Source: Actinoplanes palleronii
GTDB taxonomy: Bacteria > Actinomycetota > Actinomycetes > Mycobacteriales > Micromonosporaceae
Direction of reading: 5' to 3'
DNA: 64,000 nt
NCBI RefSeq assembly: GCF_016862315.1
Contig: NZ_BOMS01000073.1
Location: forward strand, 62,001 to 126,000
Both the position numbers and the translations under genes were made by a program. Below the pieces are notes generated by a model. That model was not told the origin of the DNA. It ran no database searches and was given only the letters and a program-made list of their open reading frames with translations. Below, piece by piece: positions 7,839 to 15,944 of the stretch; the first letter of the stretch is position 1; each line of letters begins with the position of its first letter.

Positions 7839-7865
7839 ACTAACGTTAGTCGGTCTAACGTTAGT
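7839..7865. promoter_or_regulatory. Twin palindromic MarR operator
   Basis: ACTAACGTTAGT at 7839-7850 is a perfect 12-base palindrome; TCTAACGTTAGT at 7854-7865 repeats it with one change. Centres are 15 bases apart. The pair ends 3 bases before the epoxide hydrolase ATG and begins 23 bases upstream of the marR start, so one bound regulator could close both genes. Confidence 0.8.
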
Positions 7866-7868
7866 CGC

Positions 7869-8942
7869 ATGAATGAATTCCGGCTCCGCCTCCCGCAGTC
7901 CGACCTCGACGACCTGGCCGACCGGCTGGCCCGCACCCGCTGGCCGGACGAGCTGCCCGACGCCGGCGACGAGTACGGCCTCCCGCTCGCCCGGGTCCGC
8001 GCCCTCGCCGACCGCTGGCAGGCCTTCGACTGGCGCGCCCACGAGGACGAGCTCAACGCCCACCCGCAGTACGTCACCGAGATCGGCGGCGACCGGGTGC
8101 ACTTCCTGCACCTGCGCCACCCCGACCCGGGGGCGCTGCCGATCGTGCTCACCCACGGCTGGCCGGGCTGCACCGTCGAGTTCCTGGACGTCCTCCGGCT
8201 GCTCGCCGAGCACTTCCACGTGGTGGTGCCGGCCATCCCCGGCTTCGGGCTGTCCGGGCCGACCACCCGGCGCGGCTGGGACGTCCGGCGGGTCGCCGGC
8301 GCCTGGGCCGAGCTGATGGCCGCGCTCGGCTACCGGCGGTACGGCGCGCAAGGCGGCGACTGGGGCGCCGGGATCTCCCAGCACCTGGCCGCGCTCGCCC
8401 CGGACCGGGTGGCCGGGGTGCACGTGAACTACCTGCCCACCACCGGCGCCCCGGACGGCCTGTCCCCGGCGGACCAGGCCCGGCTGGCCAAGACCATGGC
8501 ACTCGCCGCGAACCGGCACCCGCACCAGCTGCTGTTCGCGGCCGGGCCGCAGACCCCGGCGTACGCGTTCACCGACTCACCGGCCGGCCTGCTCGCGTTC
8601 TGGGCGGAGAAGTTCGACACCTGGTCCGACCCGGCCACCCCGGTGCCGGACGACCGGATCCTGGCCGGGGTGGCCCACCACTGGTTCCACCGGACGGCCG
8701 GATCCTCGGCCCGCCTGATCAAGGAGAGCTGGACGACCCGGCCGCCGGTGGTCACCGTGCCGTTCGGGGTGGCCGTCCTGCCGGGTGACCTCACCCAGTC
8801 GATCCGCCCGTTCGCCGAGCAGCGCTTCGACATCCGGCACTGGACCGAGTTCCCCCGCGGCGGCCACTTCGCCGCCCTGGAGGTCCCGGATCTCTTCGCC
8901 GCCGACGTCACCAACTTCTTCCGCACCCTCACCAACCGCTGA
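7869..8942 (+). CDS. Epoxide hydrolase (EHN-domain alpha/beta hydrolase)
   Basis: Enzyme of 357 residues that opens epoxides to diols. An N-terminal EHN domain (about 1-105) precedes the alpha/beta-hydrolase fold. The oxyanion-hole motif HGWPG is at 96-100, the nucleophile is D164 in QGGDWGA, and the catalytic His is H333 in GGHFAALEVP. These are the marks of the microsomal/juvenile-hormone epoxide hydrolase group found in many actinomycetes. The ATG lies 3 bases after the MarR palindromes with no evident ribosome site, so translation from a very short or absent leader is likely. It is the apparent target of the divergent MarR regulator. Confidence 0.92.
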   Translation: MNEFRLRLPQSDLDDLADRLARTRWPDELPDAGDEYGLPLARVRALADRWQAFDWRAHEDELNAHPQYVTEIGGDRVHFLHLRHPDPGALPIVLTHGWPGCTVEFLDVLRLLAEHFHVVVPAIPGFGLSGPTTRRGWDVRRVAGAWAELMAALGYRRYGAQGGDWGAGISQHLAALAPDRVAGVHVNYLPTTGAPDGLSPADQARLAKTMALAANRHPHQLLFAAGPQTPAYAFTDSPAGLLAFWAEKFDTWSDPATPVPDDRILAGVAHHWFHRTAGSSARLIKESWTTRPPVVTVPFGVAVLPGDLTQSIRPFAEQRFDIRHWTEFPRGGHFAALEVPDLFAADVTNFFRTLTNR

Positions 8943-9015
8943 CCCGTCGCGGCGGTCGGCGCCCTCCCGGTGTGCCAGCTGCCGCTCGCGGCGGTCGGCG
9001 CGCTCGCGGTTGGGC

Positions 9016-9176
9016 GGCTGGCTCTCAGGGGTGTCTCCGCAGCGCGGAGACACCCCTGAGGCCCAGCCAGGACCCGGAGGCGCGTTGCGGTCCGGGGTGG
9101 GCACGGTGTCGCGGCGGCCTCACGGGCGGGGCGTGGCTCGTAGCCTGCGGACGAGCGCTCGGTAGTCGTACCGCAT
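9016..9176 (+). repeat. Dispersed hairpin element, copy 2
   Basis: Hairpin 9016-9068: two 25-base arms with two mismatches around an AGC loop, cores GGGGTGTCTCCGC and GCGGAGACACCCC. The tail to 9176 holds GCGTTGCGGTCCGGGGTGGG, CACGGGCGGGGCGTGGCTCG, TAGCCTGCGGACGAGCGCTC and GTAGTCGTACCGCA, matching the copy at 33170. It lies in the 324-base gap between the epoxide hydrolase and AAA genes. The remaining gap (8943-9015) holds nothing I recognise. Confidence 0.85.
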
Positions 9177-9253
9177 GGGGGTTTTGAAAGGGAACGCGGA
9201 CCGCAAGCGGGGGGACGGGCCGGTGGTGCGATGGGGGTTGTGGGCGGCGCGGG

Positions 9254-9267
9254 CATAATCGCGGTCA
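9254..9267 (+). promoter_or_regulatory. -10 element for a leaderless AAA ATPase transcript
   Basis: CATAAT at 9254-9259 lies seven bases before the ATG at 9267, which puts the expected transcription start on the A of the ATG. There is no purine-rich ribosome site in between. No good -35 is visible. Leaderless messages are common in actinobacteria. Confidence 0.6.
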
Positions 9268-10589
9268 TGAGCGACGCCTTGATCGACAGCCTCACTGCGG
9301 CGGTGCAGGCCCGCCCGGACGACCTGCCGCTGCGGCTGCATCTGGCCGAGCTGCTGGTGACGGCCGGGCGGGGTGCCGAAGCGATCGGGCATGTGGCTCA
9401 GGTGCTCAGCCGGGAACCGGGCAACGCGGCCGCCCAGCGGCTGATGACGATGGCGCTGAGCGGTCCGCCGCAGGGTGGTCACCGGGCGCCGGGGGAGCCC
9501 CGGGCGGCGGGAGAACCCGGGGAGCCGGCTGCTCACGAGCCGGGGGAGCCTGCCGCTGCGGACGATCCGGCGGCCGGCGATCCGGTGCCGCGGCCGGGTG
9601 GGGTGGACTGGGCGGCGATGGAGCAGCAGTTCGGCGACGTGGTGCCGCCGCGGTTCGCCGGGAACCGGTCCGGAGACGAGCCGGAACCGGTCAGCGGGCA
9701 CGGGGACCGGTCGTTCGACGTGGAGCGGTCCACCGTCACCCTCGCCGACGTCGGCGGGATGGCCGACGTCAAGAAGCGGCTCGAGGTCTCCTTCCTCGGA
9801 CCGCTGCGCAACCCGAAACTCCGCAGCCTGTTCGGCAAGAGCCTGCGCGGCGGTCTGCTGCTCTACGGGCCGCCCGGCTGCGGCAAGACCTTCCTGGCCC
9901 GGGCGGTCGCCGGGGAGATGGGCGCGGCGTTCATCTCGCTGTCGATCACCGACGTGCTGAACATGTGGGTGGGCAGCTCCGAACGCAACCTGCACGACCT
10001 GTTCGAGTCGGCGCGCGGGCACGCGCCGTGCGTGCTGTTCCTCGACGAGATCGACGCGCTCGGGCACAAGCGCAGCCAGCTGCACTCGTCGGCGATGCGT
10101 ACCGTGGTCAACCAGCTGCTCACCGAGCTGGACGGGGTGCAGGGCGGCAACGAGGGCGTCTTCGTGCTCGCCGCGACGAACGCGCCGTGGGACGTGGACG
10201 CCGCGCTGCGCCGGCCGGGCCGGCTGGACCGGACCGTGCTGGTGCTGCCGCCGGACGTGCCGGCCCGCGCCTCGATCATCGAGTACCACCTGCGGGACCG
10301 TCCGGTCGAGGGGATCGACCTGGACGTGGTGGCCGCGGCGACCGACAACTACTCCGGCGCCGACCTCGCGCACCTGTGCGAGACGGCCGCCGAGTTCGCC
10401 ATGCGCGACTCCATCGACAGCGGCGAGATCCGCATGATCAACCAGGCGGACATGCTGGCCGCGGCCCGGGAGATCCGGCCGTCCACCGACGCGTGGTTCA
10501 CCACCGCCCGCAACGTCGCCATGTTCGCCAATCAGAGCGGCGAGTACGACGACCTGGCCGCGTACCTCAAGAAGCGCAAGCCGCGGTGA
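9267..10589 (+). CDS. AAA ATPase (Cdc48-like module) with N-terminal TPR
   Basis: Protein of 440 residues. Residues about 1-75 form one or two TPR-like helix pairs (LRLHLAELLVTAGRGAEAI), followed by a Pro/Glu/Gly-rich linker to about 115. The AAA module runs from about 150 to 390: VTLADVGGMADVKKRLE, Walker A GPPGCGKT, Walker B VLFLDEIDA, the second region of homology ATNAPWDVDAALRRPGRLDR, and a helical lid. It resembles single-module Cdc48/Vps4-type remodelling ATPases. The ATG at 9267 is preferred over the in-frame ATG at 9231 because a -10 element lies between them. The next gene encodes a TPR membrane protein and follows closely, so the two probably act together; substrate unknown. Confidence 0.88.
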   Translation: MSDALIDSLTAAVQARPDDLPLRLHLAELLVTAGRGAEAIGHVAQVLSREPGNAAAQRLMTMALSGPPQGGHRAPGEPRAAGEPGEPAAHEPGEPAAADDPAAGDPVPRPGGVDWAAMEQQFGDVVPPRFAGNRSGDEPEPVSGHGDRSFDVERSTVTLADVGGMADVKKRLEVSFLGPLRNPKLRSLFGKSLRGGLLLYGPPGCGKTFLARAVAGEMGAAFISLSITDVLNMWVGSSERNLHDLFESARGHAPCVLFLDEIDALGHKRSQLHSSAMRTVVNQLLTELDGVQGGNEGVFVLAATNAPWDVDAALRRPGRLDRTVLVLPPDVPARASIIEYHLRDRPVEGIDLDVVAAATDNYSGADLAHLCETAAEFAMRDSIDSGEIRMINQADMLAAAREIRPSTDAWFTTARNVAMFANQSGEYDDLAAYLKKRKPR

Positions 10590-10591
10590 GG

Positions 10592-10646
10592 TTTTTGAGA
10601 AGCGCGGGCCTCGATGATCTTTTTTGAGAAGCGCGGGCCTCGATGA
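10592..10646 (+). repeat. 29-bp tandem duplication spanning a gene start
   Basis: The 26-base block TTTTTGAGAAGCGCGGGCCT plus CGATGA occurs at 10592-10617 and again at 10621-10646. Each copy ends in ATGA. The first ATG (10614) opens a 10-codon frame whose TGA overlaps the ATG of the TPR gene at 10643. Confidence 0.85.
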
Positions 10647-11659
10647 CGGCGGGGTCTCGTGCGCGGGTGCTCGCTGAGCTGGGGCGGTATGACCAGGCCG
10701 AGGAGCAGCTGCGGCTCGGGCTGCTCGACCGGCCCGGCGATCCGGAACTGCTGGCGCTGCTCGCTGCGGTGCTGCGGGTGGCCGGCCGGCCCGCGGACGC
10801 GCTGGTCGCCGCGGACGCCGCGGTGGCGGCCGAACCGGGCTGGGCCGGTGCGCACGCGGAGCGCGCCGAGAACCTGATCGCGCTGTCCCGGGCGGCCGCG
10901 GCGGTGGCGTCGGCCGGCGAGGCGGTCCGGCTGCGCCCCGCCGAACCGGAGGTCCACCGGGTGCTGGCCCGCGCGCACCTGGCCGGCCGGGACTTCGGGC
11001 CGGCCCGGTCCGCGGCCCGGCAGGCCCTCGCGTTCGACCCGCGGTCGGTGCCCAGCCTGCTCACCCTGGCCGAGGTGGAGCGGGTGGCCGGCCGCCGCCG
11101 GGCCGCCGCGCGTGCCACCAAGGCGGCGCTCGCCGAGGATCCGGAGCATCCCGGCGGCCGCTGGCTGATCGCCCTGCTCAACGCGGAACGCCTGCACGTC
11201 GCCGACGCCATGCGCGGACTGCGGGAGCTGGCCGCGGACCATCCGGCCCGGCTCGACGGTCAGGCCCTCGCCTGGCCGATCGTCGGGGTGCTGGCCGGGT
11301 TGCGGCGGGGGCTCGCGGTCGGGGTGCCGCTGGTCCTCGCGGTGCGCCTGACGGCCCGCTGGTGGGCCCTGGCGGGGTGCTTCGCCCAGGCGATCGCGCT
11401 GGTGGTGGCGGTCGTGATGGTCAGCTTCGCGGCCCGGGTGCTGCTGCCGGCCGGACGCGTGCCCTGGCGGTGCCTGGCATTCCTGCCGCGGCGCGGGGTG
11501 ATCACCGGGTTGGTGGCGGCGGGTGGTTCGGTCGCGATGCTTCTGACGTACGCGGTGACCGGACGTTGGCTGCCGTTGCTGCTCGCCGTGGGGGCGGTGG
11601 GGCTGCTGATGATGTCGGGCGCGTTTCGGGTGCGGGTTACGTCACTATCCGCAGGGTGA
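10643..11659 (+). CDS. TPR membrane protein
   Basis: Protein of 338 residues with no named family recognised. Residues 1 to about 200 are a run of about five TPR-like helix pairs (LGRYDQAEEQLRLGLLDRPGDP, then AGRPADALVAADAAVAAEP and so on). The C-terminal 120 residues hold four hydrophobic helices (about 220-245, 250-275, 288-308, 312-330). A TPR platform tethered to the membrane directly after a Cdc48-like ATPase gene suggests an adaptor presenting substrates to the ATPase. The start ATG overlaps the stop of a 10-codon frame made by a duplication, which could couple its translation to the ATPase gene. Confidence 0.75.
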   Translation: MTAGSRARVLAELGRYDQAEEQLRLGLLDRPGDPELLALLAAVLRVAGRPADALVAADAAVAAEPGWAGAHAERAENLIALSRAAAAVASAGEAVRLRPAEPEVHRVLARAHLAGRDFGPARSAARQALAFDPRSVPSLLTLAEVERVAGRRRAAARATKAALAEDPEHPGGRWLIALLNAERLHVADAMRGLRELAADHPARLDGQALAWPIVGVLAGLRRGLAVGVPLVLAVRLTARWWALAGCFAQAIALVVAVVMVSFAARVLLPAGRVPWRCLAFLPRRGVITGLVAAGGSVAMLLTYAVTGRWLPLLLAVGAVGLLMMSGAFRVRVTSLSAG

Positions 11660-11680
11660 ATCTTGCACAAGTGGCAAGAT
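11660..11680. promoter_or_regulatory. Small perfect inverted repeat
   Basis: ATCTTGC and GCAAGAT flank ACAAGTG directly after the TPR gene stop. It could be a weak hairpin or an operator for the PAP2 gene 200 bases downstream; there is no T-run. Function unknown. Confidence 0.35.
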
Positions 11681-11879
11681 CTACGGATGCTGGGCGTCAT
11701 GGTTCGTTCAAGCTCCGTTTAACCTCTCGCGAAGATCCGCTGGTCAGGGCGGTGTTGCGGGCGATCACTACCGTGGCCCCCGGTATCCCGTCATATCGGT
11801 TTCCCTCAACGATGTGACGACTTTTCGTTTTTATCGTGCCGGTGTGTCAGGCCGGTGTCGGCTCATCGAGGAGCTCGCT

Positions 11880-12662
11880 GTGACCGTCGCCCCATCCCGC
11901 TGGTTGTCTGCGCTCCGTGAGCTGGGTCTGGTCGCGGTCCTGTTCCTGATCTACAAGGTCGGCCGCCTTGCGGCGAACGGTCACGTGTCCGAGGCGTTCA
12001 GCAACGCGCGCGCCGTCTGGGACCTGGAGCACCGGCTGCACCTGCCCGGTGAGCTGAGCTTCCAGCACCGGCTGCTGACCTGGCACTGGCTGGTCGAGGT
12101 GGCGAACAGCTACTACGCGTACGTCCACTTCCCGGCCACCATCGCCTGCCTGATCTGGCTGTACGTCTACCGCCCGGCGCACTACCGGTGGACCCGCAAC
12201 ATCCTGGTCCTGCTCACCGGCACCGCGCTGCTCGTGCACTTCGTCATGCCGCTGGCCCCGCCGCGGATGCTCACCGACACCGGGATGCTGGACCTCGGCC
12301 GCCTCTACGGCCCGGCCGTCTACGGCGCGCCGGAGACCGACCAGCTCTCCAACCAGTACGCGGCGATGCCGTCGCTGCACGTCGGATGGGCGGTGGTGGT
12401 GGCGGTCGCGCTGATCGCCGCGACGTCCGGGCGGTGGCGTGGGCTGTGGCTGGCGCACCCGGTGGTCACGTTGTTGGTGGTGGTGGGGACCGGGAACCAC
12501 TACTGGCTGGACGCGATCGCGGCGGTGGGGTTGCTCGGGGTGGCGTACTGGGTGGTGCGGGCGCAGTACCCGGTGGCGGTGCCGGTGCCGGAGCTGGTGG
12601 GCGTGGGTGCGGTGCCCCGGCAGCGGGTGTTGCCGGTGGAGGAGCCCGCTCTGCGGGGGTAG
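11880..12662 (+). CDS. PAP2-family membrane phosphatase / inositol phosphotransferase-like
   Basis: Integral membrane protein of 260 residues with about six helices. It carries the PAP2 signature parts AMPSLHVGW (motif 2) and GTGNHYWLDA (motif 3), with PLAPPRM upstream. This pattern, with HYWLD, is closest to the bacterial branch related to inositol-phosphorylceramide synthase/AUR1, which moves phosphoryl head groups on lipids. I chose the GTG at 11880 because GAGGAG lies seven bases upstream; an in-frame ATG at 11814 would add 22 non-hydrophobic residues. It stands alone. Substrate not predictable. Confidence 0.85.
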   Translation: MTVAPSRWLSALRELGLVAVLFLIYKVGRLAANGHVSEAFSNARAVWDLEHRLHLPGELSFQHRLLTWHWLVEVANSYYAYVHFPATIACLIWLYVYRPAHYRWTRNILVLLTGTALLVHFVMPLAPPRMLTDTGMLDLGRLYGPAVYGAPETDQLSNQYAAMPSLHVGWAVVVAVALIAATSGRWRGLWLAHPVVTLLVVVGTGNHYWLDAIAAVGLLGVAYWVVRAQYPVAVPVPELVGVGAVPRQRVLPVEEPALRG

Positions 12663-12941
12663 CGGGTTTGGGCGGCCGCTCGCGTTCGTCTGCCGCAGCC
12701 GCAGCCGGTGGCCGAGCTCGTGGGCGCAGTGCCGCCCGGTGACCCGCGCTTCTCGCTTGGCTTGCGGCCTGGCCCTTGTCGCTGCCCGTCTCTCGTTGCC
12801 GCCTGCCTTTGTCTCTTGCCGCTGCCCTCGCCTTGCTTTGCCGCCGCCCTCGCCTTGCTCTGCCGCCGCTTGCCGTCTCGCGATCTTGGGTCGGTATGCG
12901 GCCGTGAGTCGTCGAGGTCGCGGTAGGACGGGGGTGGGTGG
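12663..12941. other. Non-coding, skewed low-complexity gap
   Basis: Between the PAP2 gene and the convergent gene at 12942. Positions 12770-12890 are pyrimidine-rich with repeated CCTTGC, GCCGCC and CTCGCC words. No gene, clear terminator or known RNA seen. Confidence 0.5.
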
Positions 12942-13439
12942 TCAGCCGGGGTGGGGTTGTTCCCACCAGTTCAGGGGCTGGCCGTCCGGGTCGTAGACGT
13001 TGCCGTACTCCCAATGGTCGCCGCGCGGCGCGGTCCAGGCGTCGATCGTCTCCTCGACCGCGTCGAACCCGGCGGCCGCCGGCACGGTGATGACGATGAA
13101 CCGCCGGTCCGGCGGCATCTCCACGATCCCGCCCAGATCGTCGAAGGCATCCCGCAACGGCGCCAGCTCCTCGGCGTCGGCGGGTGTCGCGAGCACCACG
13201 AGCAGGCAGATGTTGCCGCCCCGCTGCACCACCTCGAAGCCGCCGCCCGCATGCATCCGGATCCGATCACCGGCCGCTATCCCCTCCACCAGCGCGGGCG
13301 TACCGAGGACGAGGTGCAGATCCGGCTCGACGGTCCGGGTCAGCACCATTTCGTAGACAAGTTGACCACCCGCCCCGAGCCCGGCCACCAGCCGGATATG
13401 CGAGTGATCCGCCAATTCATCAACGGTCACGTCGGGCAT
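12942..13439 (-). CDS. Uncharacterised soluble protein (possibly DUF4265-like)
   Basis: Protein of 165 residues, no signal peptide or membrane helix. It shows an alternating strand/helix pattern, the segment LVEGIAAGDRIRMHAGGGFE near the middle and a Trp-rich end (GDHWEYGNVYDPDGQPLNWW). The arrangement recalls DUF4265 proteins, but this is only a resemblance. It starts with ATG after GGGGGAAA and is convergent with the PAP2 gene. It appears to be a single-gene unit. No function can be assigned. Confidence 0.7.
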   Translation of the reverse strand: MPDVTVDELADHSHIRLVAGLGAGGQLVYEMVLTRTVEPDLHLVLGTPALVEGIAAGDRIRMHAGGGFEVVQRGGNICLLVVLATPADAEELAPLRDAFDDLGGIVEMPPDRRFIVITVPAAAGFDAVEETIDAWTAPRGDHWEYGNVYDPDGQPLNWWEQPHPG

Positions 13440-13859
13440 TCTGGATCATTTCCCCCACCGAAAGGTGATCAACGCGCCGTGTGATCATCGGCCGTTCCTG
13501 GCCGGCGCTTTCCTGGCGCTGCCCACATTCCTCAACGCGCACGAATGGGTGATCCGGTTCGGCCGTGCTGTGGTCGGTGCCTTTTCGCGTGCGGTCCGGA
13601 GCATCGCGTGGCGGCGGGCATCTTGCGCGGTGGCGAGCGGCTGGTGCGCGGGACCTCGCCCGGATCCTCGATCTACGCCGGCCACGCGAGTGCACCCTGG
13701 TGTCGCTGGGCCGGAGCCGGTACCGGATGGGGGCGCGTGGCGTCGCCGGCGTGCCGGGCGGCGATCTGGTGGGGGCGATCTGGTGGCGCGGGGTCTGGCG
13801 GGGTGGAATCTGGCGGGGTGGTCCGGCGGGGAGGGGTCTGGTCAGCGGGGAGGGCCGGG
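13440..13859. other. Non-coding gap with G-rich repeats
   Basis: No gene supported. Near 13460-13490 two TGATCA words flank GCGCC upstream of the minus-strand gene and may be promoter-linked. From about 13765 to 13860 the plus strand is G-rich with repeated TCTGGCGGGGTGG-type words just after the monooxygenase stop. Confidence 0.5.
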
Positions 13860-14966
13860 TCAGGCGCGGCTGAGGAGGTGGCGGGCGACTCGGTTGCGGG
13901 TGGCCAGAGCCAGCCGGCTGGCCGGGACCAGGAGGGCCGCGGTGCGGTGGACGTGGCGATGTTTCGGGGTGGTCAGCTTGCGGTGGCTGGATTCGTACCG
14001 CCGGAAAGCGGTCGCAAGGTCGGTGGACCCCTCGCTGAGCGCGGTCGCCAGGCTGTGGGCGCCGGCCATCGCCAGGGTCGAGCCGTCGCCGAAGAGTGAG
14101 ACGCAGGACGCGGCGTCGCCGACCAGGACGACCCGGCCGCGGGTCCAGGTGTCCATGCTGACCTGGCTGACCGCGTCGAAGTAGAGGTCGTCGGACTCCT
14201 CCAGACGGGCGAGGATCTCCGGTACGCGCCACGCCATGCCCCGGTATGCCTCCGCCACCACCTGCTTCTGCCTGGCGGTGTCCCGGCGGTCGAGCCCGGT
14301 GATCTCCGGGTGCCGGAAGATGAACGCGGCACCCGCCACGCCGCGCGCGGGGTGCAGCGCGAGCAGCCGGCCAGGGACGTTGAGCAGCATCACCTCCTCC
14401 GGCTCGGCGGGTGGTCCGCCGAGTTGCACGGTCGCGACATAGAGCCCCAGGTGCCGGCGGAACTCCTGCTCCGGGCCGAAAGCGATCCGGCGCACCGCGG
14501 AGTGCAGCCCGTCTGCCCCGATGACCAGGTCGAATCGGCGCGGCGCGGCATGCTCGAAGGTGACGTCAACGCCGTCGGGATCCTGGCGCAGGGTGGTGAT
14601 CGTGTCGTCGAGCAGCAGCTCGGCGTCGTCCTCGGTGGCCGACCAGAGGGCGCCGGCCAGATCGCCCCGGAGGACCTCGACCTCGCCGTCGCGGGAGGGC
14701 ATCGGGATCCGGGCGAGGGAGCGCCCCTCCGGGTCGAGGACACGCATCGCCTTCGCGTGGGTGGCCATGGCCCGCAGCTCCGGCAGGATCCCCATCCGCT
14801 CGGCGACCGGCAGGGCCGGGCCTCGAACGTCGACGGGGTTGCCACTGGAGACGAGGTCTCCGGCTCGCTCGACCAGGGTGATCGCCCAGCCGTCGCGGGC
14901 CAGCCAGTAGGCGACCGTGGCGCCGGCGATCCCGGCGCCTGACACGAGTGCGGTGCGTTTCGTCAT
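13860..14966 (-). CDS. FAD-dependent monooxygenase (PHBH-type)
   Basis: Flavoprotein hydroxylase of 368 residues. The N-terminal dinucleotide-binding motif is GAGIAGATVAYWLARDGW with the acidic end VERA; the second FAD motif is VVLVGDAASCVSLFGDGSTL near residue 290; the DG motif appears as VIGADGLHSAVRR near 157. This is the aromatic-hydroxylase group that includes many tailoring and resistance enzymes such as tetracycline-inactivating oxygenases. The substrate is not readable. It is divergent from a TetR regulator across 74 bases, the usual arrangement for an inducible monooxygenase. Confidence 0.92.
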   Translation of the reverse strand: MTKRTALVSGAGIAGATVAYWLARDGWAITLVERAGDLVSSGNPVDVRGPALPVAERMGILPELRAMATHAKAMRVLDPEGRSLARIPMPSRDGEVEVLRGDLAGALWSATEDDAELLLDDTITTLRQDPDGVDVTFEHAAPRRFDLVIGADGLHSAVRRIAFGPEQEFRRHLGLYVATVQLGGPPAEPEEVMLLNVPGRLLALHPARGVAGAAFIFRHPEITGLDRRDTARQKQVVAEAYRGMAWRVPEILARLEESDDLYFDAVSQVSMDTWTRGRVVLVGDAASCVSLFGDGSTLAMAGAHSLATALSEGSTDLATAFRRYESSHRKLTTPKHRHVHRTAALLVPASRLALATRNRVARHLLSRA

Positions 14967-15040
14967 GCCTCCATAAAACCGCAGTCAGTGCGGAATTGCA
15001 ATGAGTGCTGTTTTGCATTTGGTGCGGTAAGGTGCAGAAC

Positions 15041-15658
15041 GTGTCCCTTCGTGATCGCAAGCGCGCCCGGACCCGGCAGGCACTGGTCGCCGCCGCGACC
15101 GAACTTTTCGAGTCCCGTGGCTACGACGAGACCACCATCGCGGACATCGCGTCGGCCGCGGAGATCGGCACCCGGACGTTCTTCAGCTACTTCCCGAGCA
15201 AGGAAGACCTGCTCTTCCCGGAGGTCGACCTCCGGGTGCACGCCGCGGTCGACGCCATCGCCGTCCGGGGCCCGGCGGACGGCCCCGCCGAGGTGCTGCT
15301 GCGCGCCCTGCGGAAGGTGGGTGAGGACAGCGATGATCTCGCCGGCCGTCTCGCCGCGCTGCGTCTGCACCTGGTGCGCACGGTTCCGGCGGTCCGCGGC
15401 CGTGGGCTCCAGCTGCAGCTGGACGCCCAGCGGGAGATCGCCCGTCATCTGGCCGCCGCGTTCCCCGACCAGATCGACGAGGTCGGCGCCGCTGCCCTGA
15501 CCGGAGCGTTCGTCGGCGCCGTCATGGGTGCCCTGCAGGTCCTACTGGAGGATCTTGACCCCTCCACCGACCCGGCCGCGGTCCAGCAGGCCGTCCAGGT
15601 CGCCGTCGGCGTGGCCCTGACCCCGTGGTTCCGCACCGGCCCGCCGCCGGCCGACTGA
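15041..15658 (+). CDS. TetR-family transcriptional regulator
   Basis: Regulator of 205 residues. The N-terminal helix-turn-helix is standard: RQALVAAATELFESRGYDET, then TIADIASAAEIGTRTFFSYF, then PSKEDLLF. The C-terminal helices form the ligand domain. The GTG at 15041 is chosen because AAGGTG lies eight bases upstream; the same bases also read TAAGGT, a fair -10 for a leaderless transcript. An ATG at 15005 would add a Cys-rich tail not seen in the family. Divergent from the FAD monooxygenase, which it probably represses. Confidence 0.92.
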   Translation: MSLRDRKRARTRQALVAAATELFESRGYDETTIADIASAAEIGTRTFFSYFPSKEDLLFPEVDLRVHAAVDAIAVRGPADGPAEVLLRALRKVGEDSDDLAGRLAALRLHLVRTVPAVRGRGLQLQLDAQREIARHLAAAFPDQIDEVGAAALTGAFVGAVMGALQVLLEDLDPSTDPAAVQQAVQVAVGVALTPWFRTGPPPAD

Positions 15659-15815
15659 CCGCAGGCCCGGGGCCCGACGGTATCCCTTGCTCGCCGACCG
15701 CAGGCGCGTGGGCGGCCGGATGTCATCTCTCGCTCGCTGACCGCAGGCGCATTAGCGGCCGGATGGCATCCGTCGCCGCTGGCCGCAGGCTCATGGCGGC
15801 TTTCCCGGATCGCCT
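15655..15815 (+). repeat. About 43-bp degenerate tandem repeat, four units
   Basis: Units begin GACTGACCGCAGGC (15654), CGACCGCAGGCGCG (15694), TGACCGCAGGCGCA (15738) and TGGCCGCAGGCTCA (15780), each followed by a GGCGGCCGGATGKCATC-like part. The first unit includes the TetR stop codon. The rest of the gap to 15944 shows no gene. Confidence 0.7.
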
Positions 15816-15944
15816 TGGGCACAGCCTCCGCGTGGCCGGGTGACGGGTGCCCGGCAGGCAGCGGCTGCGGGCTCGGTTGCCCTGATCTTGCGGCCGGGGC
15901 GCCCCGGCCATCTGGTCGCGTGCAGATGGCCGGGCTCGGGAGGG

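Noticed and set aside
13465..14184. Plus-strand gene opposite the FAD monooxygenase
   Set aside because: The frame overlaps a clear enzyme gene and shows only GC-driven composition.
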